64,000 nt of DNA from Anaeramoeba flamelloides (taxonomy: Eukaryota; Metamonada; Anaeramoebidae): assembly GCA_027625915.1 (NCBI GenBank), contig JANTQA010000063.1, forward strand, positions 496,001 through 560,000. Reading direction: 5' to 3'. Shown in pieces: positions 1 through 9,979 of this stretch. The notes beneath the pieces were generated by a model. The model saw only the letters and a program-made list of their open reading frames with translations, was not told the DNA's origin and ran no database searches. Position 1 is the stretch's first letter. The number at the start of each line of letters is the position of its first letter. The position numbers and the translations under genes were made by a program.

Positions 1-624
1 ACTGCTTCTTTTGTGATGAAAACGATTGTGACGATGAAAAAGTTTCCAAAGAATCTGAATTCGATAATGATAATGATGAAGATGAGTGTGTCGATGGCTC
101 TGCTCCGATTTCGAACGATGAGGTAGAGGAAGTCGAATCCGATTGTGGATTCTTTTCTCTTTGGGTTTCATGAGTGTTGCCTTTTGTCCTTTTTTTTTTG
201 CGTTTTAGTTTTGATTTGATTTTTGATCGGAACTTGGATTTTTGTTTGTTTGTTTTCTTGTGATTCGACTCCTTTTTTTTTTGTTTTCTGAGCTGGGTGG
301 TTGTTTCAAAAGTAAATGAAAAAGACCTTGGGCTTTTAGGCGGTTGTTTAAATGACTTTGCTCCTTGAGGTGTTGATTGCTGCTTTGTTAGATGTAGTTT
401 TTCTGTTTTTTTTTTTTTTTTTTTTTTTGCGTTTTTTTGTTCTTTTTTTTTTGTCTGTTTTTGTTTTTTGTCCTTCTACCAAATTTCTTTTCTTTTTTTT
501 TCTTTTTTTTTTTTTTTTTCTTTCACTTCTTTGTTGTTCTTTTTCTGTTTTGATTTCATTTTCATTTTCATTTTCTTTTTTTTTTTCCTTTTCTTTTTCC
601 TGTTCATTTTTGTTTTCTTTTTTC

Positions 625-690
<66 letters not shown>

Positions 691-932
691 CTTTTTTTTT
701 TGTTTTTTTTTGTTTTGTTTATTCTTTCCTTGAGGTATTTGGAACATTCTAAATCTAAAACATCGATTAGATCTTGATTTAAACTTGGGTTAGTTTTGAA
801 TTTGTATCTTATAAAATCTGATGTAATTGATCTTTTAGTCTTAACTGAATTATTTGATGTGAGGTAGTTATCCTTTCGAGAATATTCGATTTTTTTTTTT
901 TTGTTTTGTTCAACTTTTTCTTTTTTTGACAT
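1..932 (-). CDS. Lys/Ser-rich low-complexity protein, 5' part, truncated by window edge
   Basis: The minus-strand ORF starts at ATG 932 with MSKKEKVEQNKKKK, continues through a normal-looking segment (DLIDVLDLECSKYLKERINK) and then enters an enormous Lys/Glu tract encoded by A homopolymers, including one uninterrupted run of more than 45 bases. In that frame it stops at 348. The next minus frame stays open from about 400 to base 1 and reads as a plausible continuation, K/S-rich then Ser-rich (STPQGAKSFKQPPKSPR, later SSSSLSLSNSDSLETF). I infer one gene whose apparent frame change falls in the A-rich stretch, where indel errors in the assembly are likely. No domain is recognised. The opposite strand also reads as a short acidic peptide over 3-173; I think that is the antisense shadow of the Ser-rich stretch. 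Confidence 0.5.
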
Positions 933-3074
933 TAGAAAAGAAGAAAAAATAAATTATTTTATGGTTTTGAGGTATAATTTTTGCAAAAAATTCTGAGATA
1001 AAAAGTACTATTCTTGGAAATAAAAAGGGAACAAAATTTTCATTCAGTTTCAACAAAAAAAAGATTTTCAAAGTCTTGGTAAATTTCAAATTTTATTTCT
1101 TAAAAGAAGTATAAAATTAACAGTAATTTCCATCTTTTTGAATTTGGAACTTTTGATGTTTTTGATATTAATTATTGAGAGATGTGTTTTTTAGGAAAGC
1201 TGAATGGAAAATATGGATCTTTTTATTTTGCAATTAATAGAAAAATGGTACCTTGAAAAGTGATCAACTAAACACAAATTGGAATTGGGAATTGAATTTA
1301 TTTCAACTCTTGATTTCTGGCAAAAAATCACTGAAAAATTAGATTTATTTTGTTAGATAACTGTCAAATTCAAAATGTGTCGTTGAGAACAATTCAGTGA
1401 TTTTTAATTCTTTTTTAGAATACTCAACTCACAAGATTGTTATTAATTTTAATTCTTTTTTAGAAACTTCCAAAATTCTGGTAAATTATACAACATATTC
1501 AATTGTAAAAATTGGAAAATTTCTTATATTTGCAATTTAAATTGATGAAAATTTCAACTTGTTAATCTTTTTTCTTTTCTTTAATACCTTTTATTTCAGA
1601 TTTCTTAGTTCACAAAAAATACGCATATAAATATAATAAAAAAGTAACAAATAACTAAATCGAAGAGAAAAAAAAGTCAATTAATTTTTTTGAAGGTCAT
1701 TAGTCCAATAAAAAAAGGAATAAGAAGTGAAAAGTTATTGCTAAATATTGATAAAAAAACCAGTATTCTCTTTTTCAAGCTAAAGATAGAAATCCCCAAG
1801 TAACTATTAACCCTTAATTTTCATATTGAGTTGTTATTCAAACATTCTAAATCAATCAATTTAACCCTTCGCAATAATATGCAAAATTTATTAAAAAAAA
1901 AAATTAGAATTTTGCTATTTTTTTACTTTTAGAGAACTTCACTTATATTAAACATAATCGATTAATGAGATATCACTCATCAAAAATTAATTTGAAAGAT
2001 ATTTTTCATTTTTAGGTCAAATAGAAAATTTATCATTTAGGGGGTAACTACCTTTTATAAATTTTGAGTTTCTCAGTTGATACCACTTGAATCATAGAAA
2101 AACAAGAAAAAATTTATATTTTTTGAAATTTTAAAGTTAATTTTTTATTGTTAAAATAAAAAAAAAGAAATCTCAAAAAATTCTTGTCATTTAAAAAAAT
2201 AGCCACAAAAAAAAATATATTTAATAAATTACCAAAAATAGGCATATTGAAGTTTATTGGTTTTATTAAGAACCTTTATAAACTTTATTTTGTTTTGTAT
2301 TATATTTATTGAGGATTTTCCATAATTTCTATTACAAAATTAAAAAAAAAAATGATATTAAGACACTTCTTTTGATTTAATATATAAAACAGAAACCGAA
2401 ATTGTTATTAATAAATCAAAAGATTTTCATCCATTTTTTACAAGATATTTTTTTTTTCAAAATTTTATAGTAAATTTTGTGTTACATATTTTATTTTACC
2501 TAATATATTTAATGAAATATATTTTCTGTCAAAGATATTATGTAATTTCTGATCTGAAAGATAAATTTTTAATTTTTTTTTTTTTACAAATAGTAAAGTC
2601 TTCTATAAAAATGGAAAATTAAAATAATTTACAAATAATAATACAAATTAAAAACCCCTAAAACGGATAACTCAATGAGAAGAAACATATTTTAATAAAA
2701 AGGAGTTTCAAGTGATAAGAAAATAGTTTTAGATTAGTGCGTTAAAGTGAAGAACAAATTATTTATATTACGATATTCCATAAAAAGAATTCTTAATGAA
2801 TACGAGAAATCCGATAAAAAATATCTTTATAAATAAATAATGATATAAATTATGAGTAAGACTTGAAAAAAGAAATTTTGTAAATCAAAACAATTATTTA
2901 TTAGTTTTGTTCCAATTTTATACATTAAAATATTTTTTTTGATCTTTTTGGTCTTTTAATTTAGAAAATTGATCAAAAACTATTTTTCAAAAATTTTGAC
3001 TCACTTTATTATGTTAACGTAAGTTGTTTTGAGGGTTTATTCCAGTATTCTTATCACAATAATATTTTCAATAT
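933..3074. other. Gene-free AT-rich spacer
   Basis: This is AT-rich sequence with short A and T runs. I see no open frame with protein-like composition and no repeat that I could match elsewhere in the window. It presumably holds the promoter of the leftward gene that starts at 932. Confidence 0.5.
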
Positions 3075-3344
3075 TTAGATCAGAATAATTTTTTCTAATT
3101 CTTTGAATTTTTTTTTTTGCTTTTTCAAATCATTGTTATTCTTTTTTTTTAAAATAATTTTCGATTTTTTGACCTCTTTTTTCCATTTCCTTTTCTTTTT
3201 CAGTTTTTTTTTTTGTTTTTTTTCTGTAGATTTTTCTTTTTCAATTCTTTTTTTTTTGATTTCTTGGTTTTTTTTTCTTTTCTTTTTCTTTTTTTTTTGC
3301 AAAAGATTGTCAGGAAAAAAAAAATGATCTTGGGAAAAGACCAA
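3075..3344 (-). CDS. Short Lys-rich ORF, doubtful
   Basis: An 89-codon frame that begins MVFSQDHFFFPDNLLQ and is otherwise almost only Lys, Glu and Asn, ending KELEKIILI. It resembles the poly-Lys stretches of real genes here but has no domain, no visible splice partner and sits directly beside a family A repeat. It may be a gene scrap or chance translation of a poly-T tract. Confidence 0.15.
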   Translation of the reverse strand: MVFSQDHFFFPDNLLQKKKKKKRKKNQEIKKKRIEKEKSTEKKQKKKLKKKRKWKKEVKKSKIILKKKNNNDLKKQKKKFKELEKIILI

Positions 3345-3380
3345 TAATCATTTAGAAAATTGAGACTATGTAATATTTTT

Positions 3381-4195
3381 TTAAGGTAGTAGCCACAGTA
3401 AATGAAAATTTTTAATTTTTTTACAATTTTGAAGAGGATCAGAAAATACCATTTTTTACTTTGCGTAACTCATTGATTTTTATTATTTTAGGTACTCCAT
3501 TCATTATATTTTTTAAATTTTTTTTTTCGAAAACTCAAAGAAATTTCCATAATAGAATGTTTTGTTGAATGGCTTATAATAGTGTTTCAAATGTTGAATA
3601 ACTTATCTTTTATCCTTATCTCAATATTCTATTGTGTCATTTAATTTTTTCATTTTTATTGTTTCATCATTTTTGAATTTTTTTAATCATTACAACAAAA
3701 AAAAATTAGAAATATTTTTTTATCATTTATATTTTATATAAATGTGTTTTGTTTAAAATGAAAAACATCATTACAATTGGGAGAATCATAAAAGGAAATA
3801 CGAAAGGGACTTTAATAGCTAGAAGGATTCCAAAAAAATATAATTGTCCCAAAACACTCTCTAGACTATGGTTTTAAACACTTGGATTTGGTGGAATTGG
3901 AGAATCGAATATGATTATATTCTTTCAATTTTAAACCACAAAATAGCTAAAAGTTTTATTCTAAGAATCTAAAATTATCTTCTCCCAAAAAAACTATTTA
4001 AATAAAAAAAAAAAAATAATTTTATCAATTCTTTTCTCTTTTTTTTATTGTTTAACATTTCTAAAAAAAAATATCAAATAATTTATTCAAAAAAGTTTTT
4101 ATAGAATCTACGATCACACATCACTAAAAATAAAATACTCTTTTCTCATCTCTCTCAAATTTTTATCATGTCTTAGGGTGTAGCTACTTCCTTAA
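3381..4195. mobile_element. Family A TTAA-flanked element, short copy (815 bp)
   Basis: The left end reads TTAAGGTAGTAGCCACAG and the right end is its imperfect inverted complement (TAGCTACTTCCTTAA). Both ends carry TTAA. The interior matches the longer copy at 59521-60910 over both arms (for example gaagaggatcagaaaata near the left, and ctacgatcacac and ctcatctctctcaaattt near the right). This copy lacks about 570 bp of the centre of the long copy. TTAA duplication with a GGG/CCC-type terminus is typical of piggyBac-like DNA transposons, so a non-autonomous member is likely. The superfamily is inference. Confidence 0.75.
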
Positions 4196-4827
4196 AATGA
4201 ATTAAATTATTAGCCAAAAAATCTTCTTGTTAAACTTTTTTTCATTCAAAGTTCAATAATTAATAAATAACCAGTAAGGCTATTTTCAAAAATTGTGACT
4301 CAATTTTTTTTAGTTTTTGGTTTTATATTTTTTAATTTTTAAAATATCAGGTTTTTATTGATTTAGAATGATTTAAAAGTATATTATAAATCATATTTAG
4401 TTATTAAGTTGTTCTTAAATACTAAAGGGATACTTTTTTTTTTTTCAATTTATTATTTCATGTGAGTCACAATTTTTGAAGTGGAGTTTATTTTGGAATT
4501 TCTGTCATCGTAATTCAAACTCAACAAAAAGATTACCTAAAAAGACTACTGATCTTGAAAATTTAAATAAAAAAATCTATTTTGGAATATCTGTTCTAAA
4601 ATCCATATTCTTCAAAAATATTATCTATAAAAATTATTGTGGTTGAAAATTAAACAAAAAAATCTATTTTGGAATTTCAATTCCGTAATTCATTTTATGC
4701 AAAAAGATGATGTAAAAACACTATTATTTAGTAAAAATTTATTGGAATTTTTTTTTCTTTTTATGTTTGTAATGGAAAAATTAATTTCAACAAGAAATTA
4801 TCAAAGTTTTGAATGTTTTTGTAAAAA
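4196..4827. other. AT-rich spacer downstream of the BTB gene
   Basis: I see no convincing gene. A plus-strand frame from 4637 runs antisense to the BTB gene's 3' end and is mostly hydrophobic translation of T-rich DNA. A possible short terminal exon of the BTB gene lies just to the right (4858-4830). Confidence 0.35.
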
Positions 4828-4927
4828 TATTAGATTTGTAACCCAAAAGAATTTCTTCCTATTTGTATTATTCTTATTAATTCTTTTTCAGTTTGAGATT
4901 GTTTATGAATTTTGTATTTATTCTGGT

Positions 4928-5893
4928 TTACTTACGCTCAAATCTAGGAAAAAGCAACCAATTTAAAGAATTGTCTACATTTAATTGATAATAATCTGCA
5001 ATTTCCTGCAGTTCTTCTACAATTTCTTCAGTTAATTTATATTTTGGATTAATTTTGTCAGTATATAAATATTCAATAAAAATTTCCATTGATTCAATTG
5101 ATCTTCCAGAATAATCATTGATCTGATTAATATTAGGATCTTTGATTGATAAAAATAGCCCTCTAAATAATTCACTTCTACATTGTAAAATGAATTTATG
5201 AACCTTTAATTTTCTAGTTTTTTTTCTCCCTTTTTCTGATGACTTTTCCTTTTCCTTTTCCTTTTCACTTTCTTTTTCATTTTCCTGTTCATTTTCTTTT
5301 TCATTTTCTTTTTCCTTCCCACTTTTCTTTTCCTTGTCATCTTTGTCGTTAAAAATAATTCTAAAATCTTTTGAATTATCATTATAAAATAATTTTTCTA
5401 TTGATTTTTTCAAACAAAATTCAGTTTTTAACTGTGAAATGGAAATTGGAATTTCTAATTCTTGAAAAAGATTTTCAATTTTTTTTTTTTTTTTTGTTGT
5501 TGTTGTTGTTGATTTCTTGTTAACAGTTTTATTCTGATCTGTTATTGACGAATCTATTGCTTTATTTGCAAATTTAGCTATTGAAACAGGTATTTCATCA
5601 TAATAAGCCCATTTTAAGAACTCTTCAATGATATTTTGAGGGTATTGTTCAAAAATTTTTTTAATTTCATTAACAGATTTGTTATTAATTCGGCTTTCTA
5701 AAAATAATTTATGAATTCTTATTCCTTCATAAACTTCAAAATCGGTTAAATCTTTTCTGGTATAATATTGTTTGAAATCTTCAGTAAAACAATTCCAATT
5801 TATGCTAAATAATTGTTTTATATCCTCAATTTTGTATTTTTTTTTTAACTTTTTATTTGTTAAACAATATTTAAGAGGCGTCTTTTTTTTTCC
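4928..5893 (-). CDS. BTB/POZ domain protein (5' end not resolved)
   Basis: The frame is open from 5893 to the stop at 4928 (321 codons). It begins after a good 3' splice site (TTATATTATAG) with GKKKTPLKYCL, so at least one exon lies upstream. The N-terminal half is a helical region (KLFLESRINNKSVNEIKKIF, then FLKWAYYDEIPVSIA). The BTB fold follows: DFRIIFND, a charged KEKENEKENE-type insert, then LKVHKFILQCRSELFRGLF, SIESMEIFIEYLYTDKI and EELQEIADYYQLN. BTB domains mediate dimerisation or Cullin-3 binding; here that is family knowledge only. The final codons overlap a consensus donor (GAGC|GTAAGT at 4935). Splicing to 4858 is in phase and would replace the last residues with a short tail ending at 4830, so the 3' end has two possible forms. 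Confidence 0.75.
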   Translation of the reverse strand, partial: GKKKTPLKYCLTNKKLKKKYKIEDIKQLFSINWNCFTEDFKQYYTRKDLTDFEVYEGIRIHKLFLESRINNKSVNEIKKIFEQYPQNIIEEFLKWAYYDEIPVSIAKFANKAIDSSITDQNKTVNKKSTTTTTKKKKKIENLFQELEIPISISQLKTEFCLKKSIEKLFYNDNSKDFRIIFNDKDDKEKKSGKEKENEKENEQENEKESEKEKEKEKSSEKGRKKTRKLKVHKFILQCRSELFRGLFLSIKDPNINQINDYSGRSIESMEIFIEYLYTDKINPKYKLTEEIVEELQEIADYYQLNVDNSLNWLLFPRFERK

Positions 5894-6141
5894 CTATAAT
5901 ATAATTACAATAGAATTAATTATGATAAAAAATCAATAAAAAGAGAATTAATATCATGATTAATATTATTATTTATATTTTTTTATAAATAAAATAGAAA
6001 GGAATGACTATTTAAAAAATAAAAATTTTTAGAAACTATGTTGTAGTTTTTATGTTTTTATCTTTGGTAGTAATATTTTGAATTTCAAAATTATTAAAGT
6101 TTAAAATTATCATTTTCAAATTAATTTATTTATAAAATATA

Positions 6142-6200
6142 CCCTAATAAAAAAAAAATTATGGCTTGTTAAGAACGTGTTGTAAAGGTGCTATTTATTT
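6142..6200 (+). repeat. Family D solo terminus
   Basis: The sequence begins CCCTAATAAAAAAAAA and continues with a segment like ttaagaacgtgttgtaaagg, matching one end of the family D elements at 35980-36240 and 56298-56560. I found no second end nearby, so this is a truncated copy. Confidence 0.6.
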
Positions 6201-6488
6201 TTTTTTTTAACATAAACTTTTTATTTGAAATTTTAAGTAAATAATTTTTTCTAACTACAGATAAGAAAGAGATTAGCTCTATTAAAAGTTTAAAATAGTA
6301 TTGTAGTTGCTATGAAAAGATTTTTAGAATTCCTTGTATTATTAGGCAAAGTTTGATAATTTTCTGATCTTCTTATTTTGAATTGAATTTTGGTAAAATT
6401 AAAATGTATTTTACCAATAAAAATTGTCTTTAAATATGATATTTAAAGTTATTTTAGAAGAATTTAACCAAAAATTTTGCGACGTTGT

Positions 6489-6674
6489 TTAATGGATAAC
6501 AGTTAGATTTGTGAATGTCTCAATTTCAAACCAATTATAAGCATATTTTGTTCCAAGGAACCAAAATACTTGTTCAAGAAAAACTAAAACAAAGTGCTTG
6601 GTAATTTGGGGAATGTTTGGAAAAGGAATAAATTTCATTTCTTTATTAGAAAAACAATGTTTAAATACAAGCAT
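6489..6674 (-). CDS. Possible RCC1-like exon or fragment upstream of the BTB gene
   Basis: A 61-codon frame. Its middle (FIPFPNIPQITKHFVLVFLE) resembles the strand pattern of an RCC1 blade, in which a proline-rich lead is followed by a hydrophobic 'HxLxLxE' stretch and then VFWFLGTKYAYNW in the place of the usual 'vfsWGxNxxGQLG'. RCC1-BTB fusions are a known architecture and the BTB gene is next downstream on the same strand. A GT at 6569 after FLEQ is phase-compatible with the BTB exon at 5893. The key glycines are mostly missing, so this may be a decayed blade or chance. Confidence 0.2.
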   Translation of the reverse strand: MLVFKHCFSNKEMKFIPFPNIPQITKHFVLVFLEQVFWFLGTKYAYNWFEIETFTNLTVIH

Positions 6675-6859
6675 TGTTTTTTTCTCATTTCGAAAAAAAA
6701 AGCAATATCATTTTTTTAAAAAAAATATTTTATTTGTTCTCTTTTTTCTTTGAAAAAAGGAGAGAAGAGACCATTAATAAAAGATTTTGAAAAGTAGAAA
6801 AAAAATTCAATAATAATTTAATTTAAAAAAAAAACAAATAAAAATATTTTTTTTTTACT

Positions 6860-7036
6860 ATGCCTGATCAAGAAATTTTAGAGGAATGTTCAAAATCATT
6901 CATTGTTAAGAACACGAGGTACATGCAGATTTTTAAGTTTGATGGTTTTCTAGAATTGGCTGACAAACGGGGAATAACAGAGGAAATAGATCTCATTGAA
7001 AGGATAGACGATCTCGTTTGTCTCTGTAAAATTTAA
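6860..7036 (+). pseudogene. Coding-like remnant, family not recognised
   Basis: The frame opens at ATG 6860 (MPDQEILEECSKSFIV) and continues with balanced composition and richer codon use than the surrounding AT-rich DNA (FDGFLELADKRGITEEIDL). After it ends, protein-like segments persist in other frames of the same strand to about 7470, with several interruptions. It looks like a broken gene or element copy. I recognise no family and therefore assign no function. Confidence 0.35.
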
Positions 7037-7199
7037 ACCAAGTTTTGTCTCCTATGATGAAAATGTAAAATTTAACTCCAATGTTCTCGCTAACTACATT
7101 GGGGAGAATGAGATTCTTTGAAGAATAAGTTCCTCAAAGTACCATTGAAAAATAACAAATTAGTTGTTTTGGTTAAATTTGTTTGGTTTGTTTTTTGTT

Positions 7200-7484
7200 T
7201 CGACAAGTGTAGAGCCAGATCCTGAGTTGAAAAAATAAATAGCATCTCATATTGTTTCATTTGTTCAACAACCACCTTTTATAATTCATCGTTTTGGTTC
7301 TCCTTCCAGACTCAAAATAATGAGATTATTCTGGTGCTAAGATGATATTAAAATCGACGTTCTTTGAACTCCTCAATATAATCTTATATCACTTCGAACA
7401 ATCTCATTTTTTTCGTTCTTCAAGGCCAAACTTGTAACATAACAAAGTGATTGTTTCCAAATCAAAACAATAAAGACAGATATT
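7200..7484 (-). repeat. Family J dispersed repeat, copy 1
   Basis: On the minus strand this segment is colinear with 44466-44725 on the plus strand. Shared blocks include gaagaacgaaaaaaatg, taatatcatctta, gaattata, gttgaacaaa and gagatgcta. Both copies share the same in-frame interruptions in the best-conserved frame, so their common ancestor was probably already non-coding in that frame. The segment begins just beyond the ankyrin gene. Confidence 0.55.
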
Positions 7485-7775
7485 GTTCTTAAAGAGAAAT
7501 TTTCATCCTGAAATTGTTATTTGATAAATAATTTATTTTTTATTATTCAAATACTTGATTGTCTTTTAATAATATAAATTTAATGTTTATTATTTATTTG
7601 GCATCCAATTAATTATACCAACGATTTTTAAAGGGTATTTTATTAATTTTTCTTCTCAAGCCATCAATTAGAAATCATATGAAGATATTTAATATCCAAA
7701 ATTCAAATAGAAAGCATGTGTCATAAAAAATAATTAAAAAAAAAACACAATATAAAATAATATAGCACAAAAAAA

Positions 7776-7822
7776 TAGAATAGAATAGAATAGAATAGAA
7801 TAGAATAGAATAGAATAGAATA
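7776..7822. repeat. (TAGAA)n microsatellite
   Basis: About nine tandem copies of a 5-bp unit. On the minus strand it gives the artificial YSILF repeats at the tail of the ankyrin frame. I place it inside an intron or 3' flank because a consensus donor lies just before it. Confidence 0.9.
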
Positions 7823-7844
7823 GGCAGGGAAGAAATTTTCTTAC

Positions 7845-9979
7845 ATTTTTGATCATTTTATCAGCATGGGATTCTAAAAATAATTGTATGATCTTTAAAT
7901 CTGAAGTCCTACGACATATCTTCTGAAATGCGGTTTCATTTTTGTCATCCTTTTGGTTAATATCACCACAGTTATTTATGCATAACTGAATTAATTCAAT
8001 TTCTAATGGTGTAAACTCACAAATTTCATGTAATATATTTTGACCATTCTTGTCTGTGTCATTGACAGAAATTCCATTCTGCAATAAAAAGTGAAGCATT
8101 TTAAATGTTACGTTTGTATTTTTACAATAATACCTGAAAACTGTTTTGCCTCTATCGTTCTTCTTTGCAAGATCGCCACCTTTGCTTACTAAGAATTGGA
8201 GTAATTCGATTGAGGGGTTATTCCACATTAACAAATAAAACATGGGCGTTTTGCCTTCGTAATCTGGTTCGGATAACTCAACACCTTGGCCTAAGAAAAA
8301 ATTTAGTAATTCAATTGTTATATCCTTGTGCATTCCTATCAAATAATGGAAAGGAAGACAGCCCCAGCAATCCTTTAAGTGGATATCAGATCCGTTATCA
8401 CAAAGAAATTTAATTATTTCAAGGCGTGCATGGGATTTTGTACAATAAAAATGCAATTCGTTTTTCTCGTCGTAATCCTTTTCATTAAACTTTGCGCCCT
8501 TATCCACGAAAAATTGGATTAATTCAATGGATATATTTTTATTACTACATAAATAGTGCAGCGGGGTTCTTTCAAGTTCGTCTTTTTGGTTGATATCAAA
8601 GCCTTGATCCAAAAAAAATTGAATTAATGCAATGTAGACGTTTCCATTTCGACACAAATAATGGAATGCCGTTTTGCCGTTGGAGTCTTTGTCGTCCAGA
8701 CTCGCACCTTGCTTCAAGAAAAATTCAATTAATTCAATGGTTGGGCTACCATAGTCACAAAAATAATGCAAACCTCTTTGGCTGTATGGGTGGGACGATT
8801 TATTTATTGGTAACTTGTGATCCAAAAAAAATTGAATTAATTCGATCGTTAGATGCGAATGTTTGTTCACACACAAATTTATGAAAACCGTTTTTTTTGA
8901 GTTGTTTTTTTGGTTGAGATCAAAGCCTTGATCCAAGAAAAATTGAATTGATTCAATGCTGATGTTTTGTCCATACTTACAGAAACAATGGGCTGGTGTG
9001 TTGCCGTTCGAGTCTTTGTCGTGCACGCTCGCCCCTTTTTCCAAGAAAAATTCAATTGATTCAATGGTTGCATTTTGATTTTTACAGAGAAAGTGGAGTG
9101 CTGTTTTTTTGTTGCTCTTGACTTTTAGGGTGAGATCAGCGCCTTGATCCAAGACAAATTTAATCGGTTCAAGGCTAGTAATTTGTTCGTTTCTACACAA
9201 ACAGTGCAATGCTGTTTTGCCATCAGGGCCTTTGTCGTGCACGCTCGCCCCTTGTTGCAAGAAAAATTCAATTAATTCAATGGTTGGTTTGCCATAACTA
9301 CACAAATAGTGGAATGCTGTTTTGCCATCAAAATCTTTGTCGTGCACGCTCGCCCCTTGTTTCAAGAAAAATTTAATTAATTCAATGGACGGTTTCGTAA
9401 CGGTGCAAGAAAAATGAAACGGTGTGATTTTACGAAAAGATTGCTGTTCTTTAATATTGATGTTTTGTTCAATTATAAATTCGAGTAATTCTTTTGTGGG
9501 ACGGAAAAAGGAAATTAATGTGATTCCATTGATTGGATTCTTTTTTTGGCTGTTCGATTCACAAAGTTGTGCTTTTTGTTTAAAAAATTACAAAGTAAGT
9601 TAAAAAAGAAAAAAAAGGGTTGGAAAAATAACAACAATCCCTTTTGATAAAGAAGACAAACCAACCACCAAAAATTAAAGTATTTACTTTTTTCGACAAG
9701 ACGATTTCCTCCTTCTTTTTTTGCAAGTTCAAATGGAATGTGATCAATGAAATATTTGTTCTTTATGTCAACAAAAAGAAGAAATCTTTTCTTATTTTTT
9801 TTTTTTTTTTTTTGGTGTCTTTGTAAAAAGCATTCTCTGCAATGCGTTAAAGAATTCGAAGAACAGTAAACCCTTCCTAAGTTTTCTTTACAAACTTCGC
9901 AAATGGGAAACTTTGAATTTGGTTCAAGAACAAAGGGATATTTTAAGAGTCTTGTGTGTTTTTTTGTTTTCTGATCCAT
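7845..9979 (-). CDS. N-terminal zinc-finger (B-box-like) plus ankyrin-repeat protein
   Basis: Exon 1 is 9979-9688, beginning MDQKTKKHTRLLKYPF. It carries a Cys/His cluster (CEVCKENLGRVYC, then HCRECFLQRH) like a B-box or treble-clef finger, followed by a Lys run. A 116-bp intron (9687-9572, GTAAATAC to AAAAAG) is in phase. Exon 2 (9571-7845) encodes about 16 ankyrin repeats of roughly 33 residues, many with a near-identical core such as IELIEFFLKQGASVHDKD and GKTAFHYLC. Ankyrin arrays bind partner proteins; no catalytic domain is seen. The last repeat ends ADKMIKN at a consensus donor (AAT|GTAAGA at 7844). Reading through instead gives a tail of microsatellite translation to 7734. A phase-compatible terminal exon (7507-7373, DENFSLRTISVF to RSDIRLY) exists but overlaps repeat family J, so the 3' end is uncertain. 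Confidence 0.85.

Noticed and set aside
3-173. Plus-strand acidic reading ending VESDCGFFSLWVS
   Set aside because: Plausible in composition but short; the minus strand stays open far longer and continues the Lys-rich gene. Not fully excluded.
352-777. Plus-strand poly-Phe ORFs
   Set aside because: They are the antisense of the poly-Lys coding tract on the minus strand.
4637-4966. Plus-strand hydrophobic ORF
   Set aside because: Overlaps the BTB gene end in antisense and is mostly Phe/Leu from T-rich DNA.
7734-7844. Tail with repeated YSILF in the ankyrin frame
   Set aside because: Translation of a (TAGAA)n microsatellite after a consensus splice donor.
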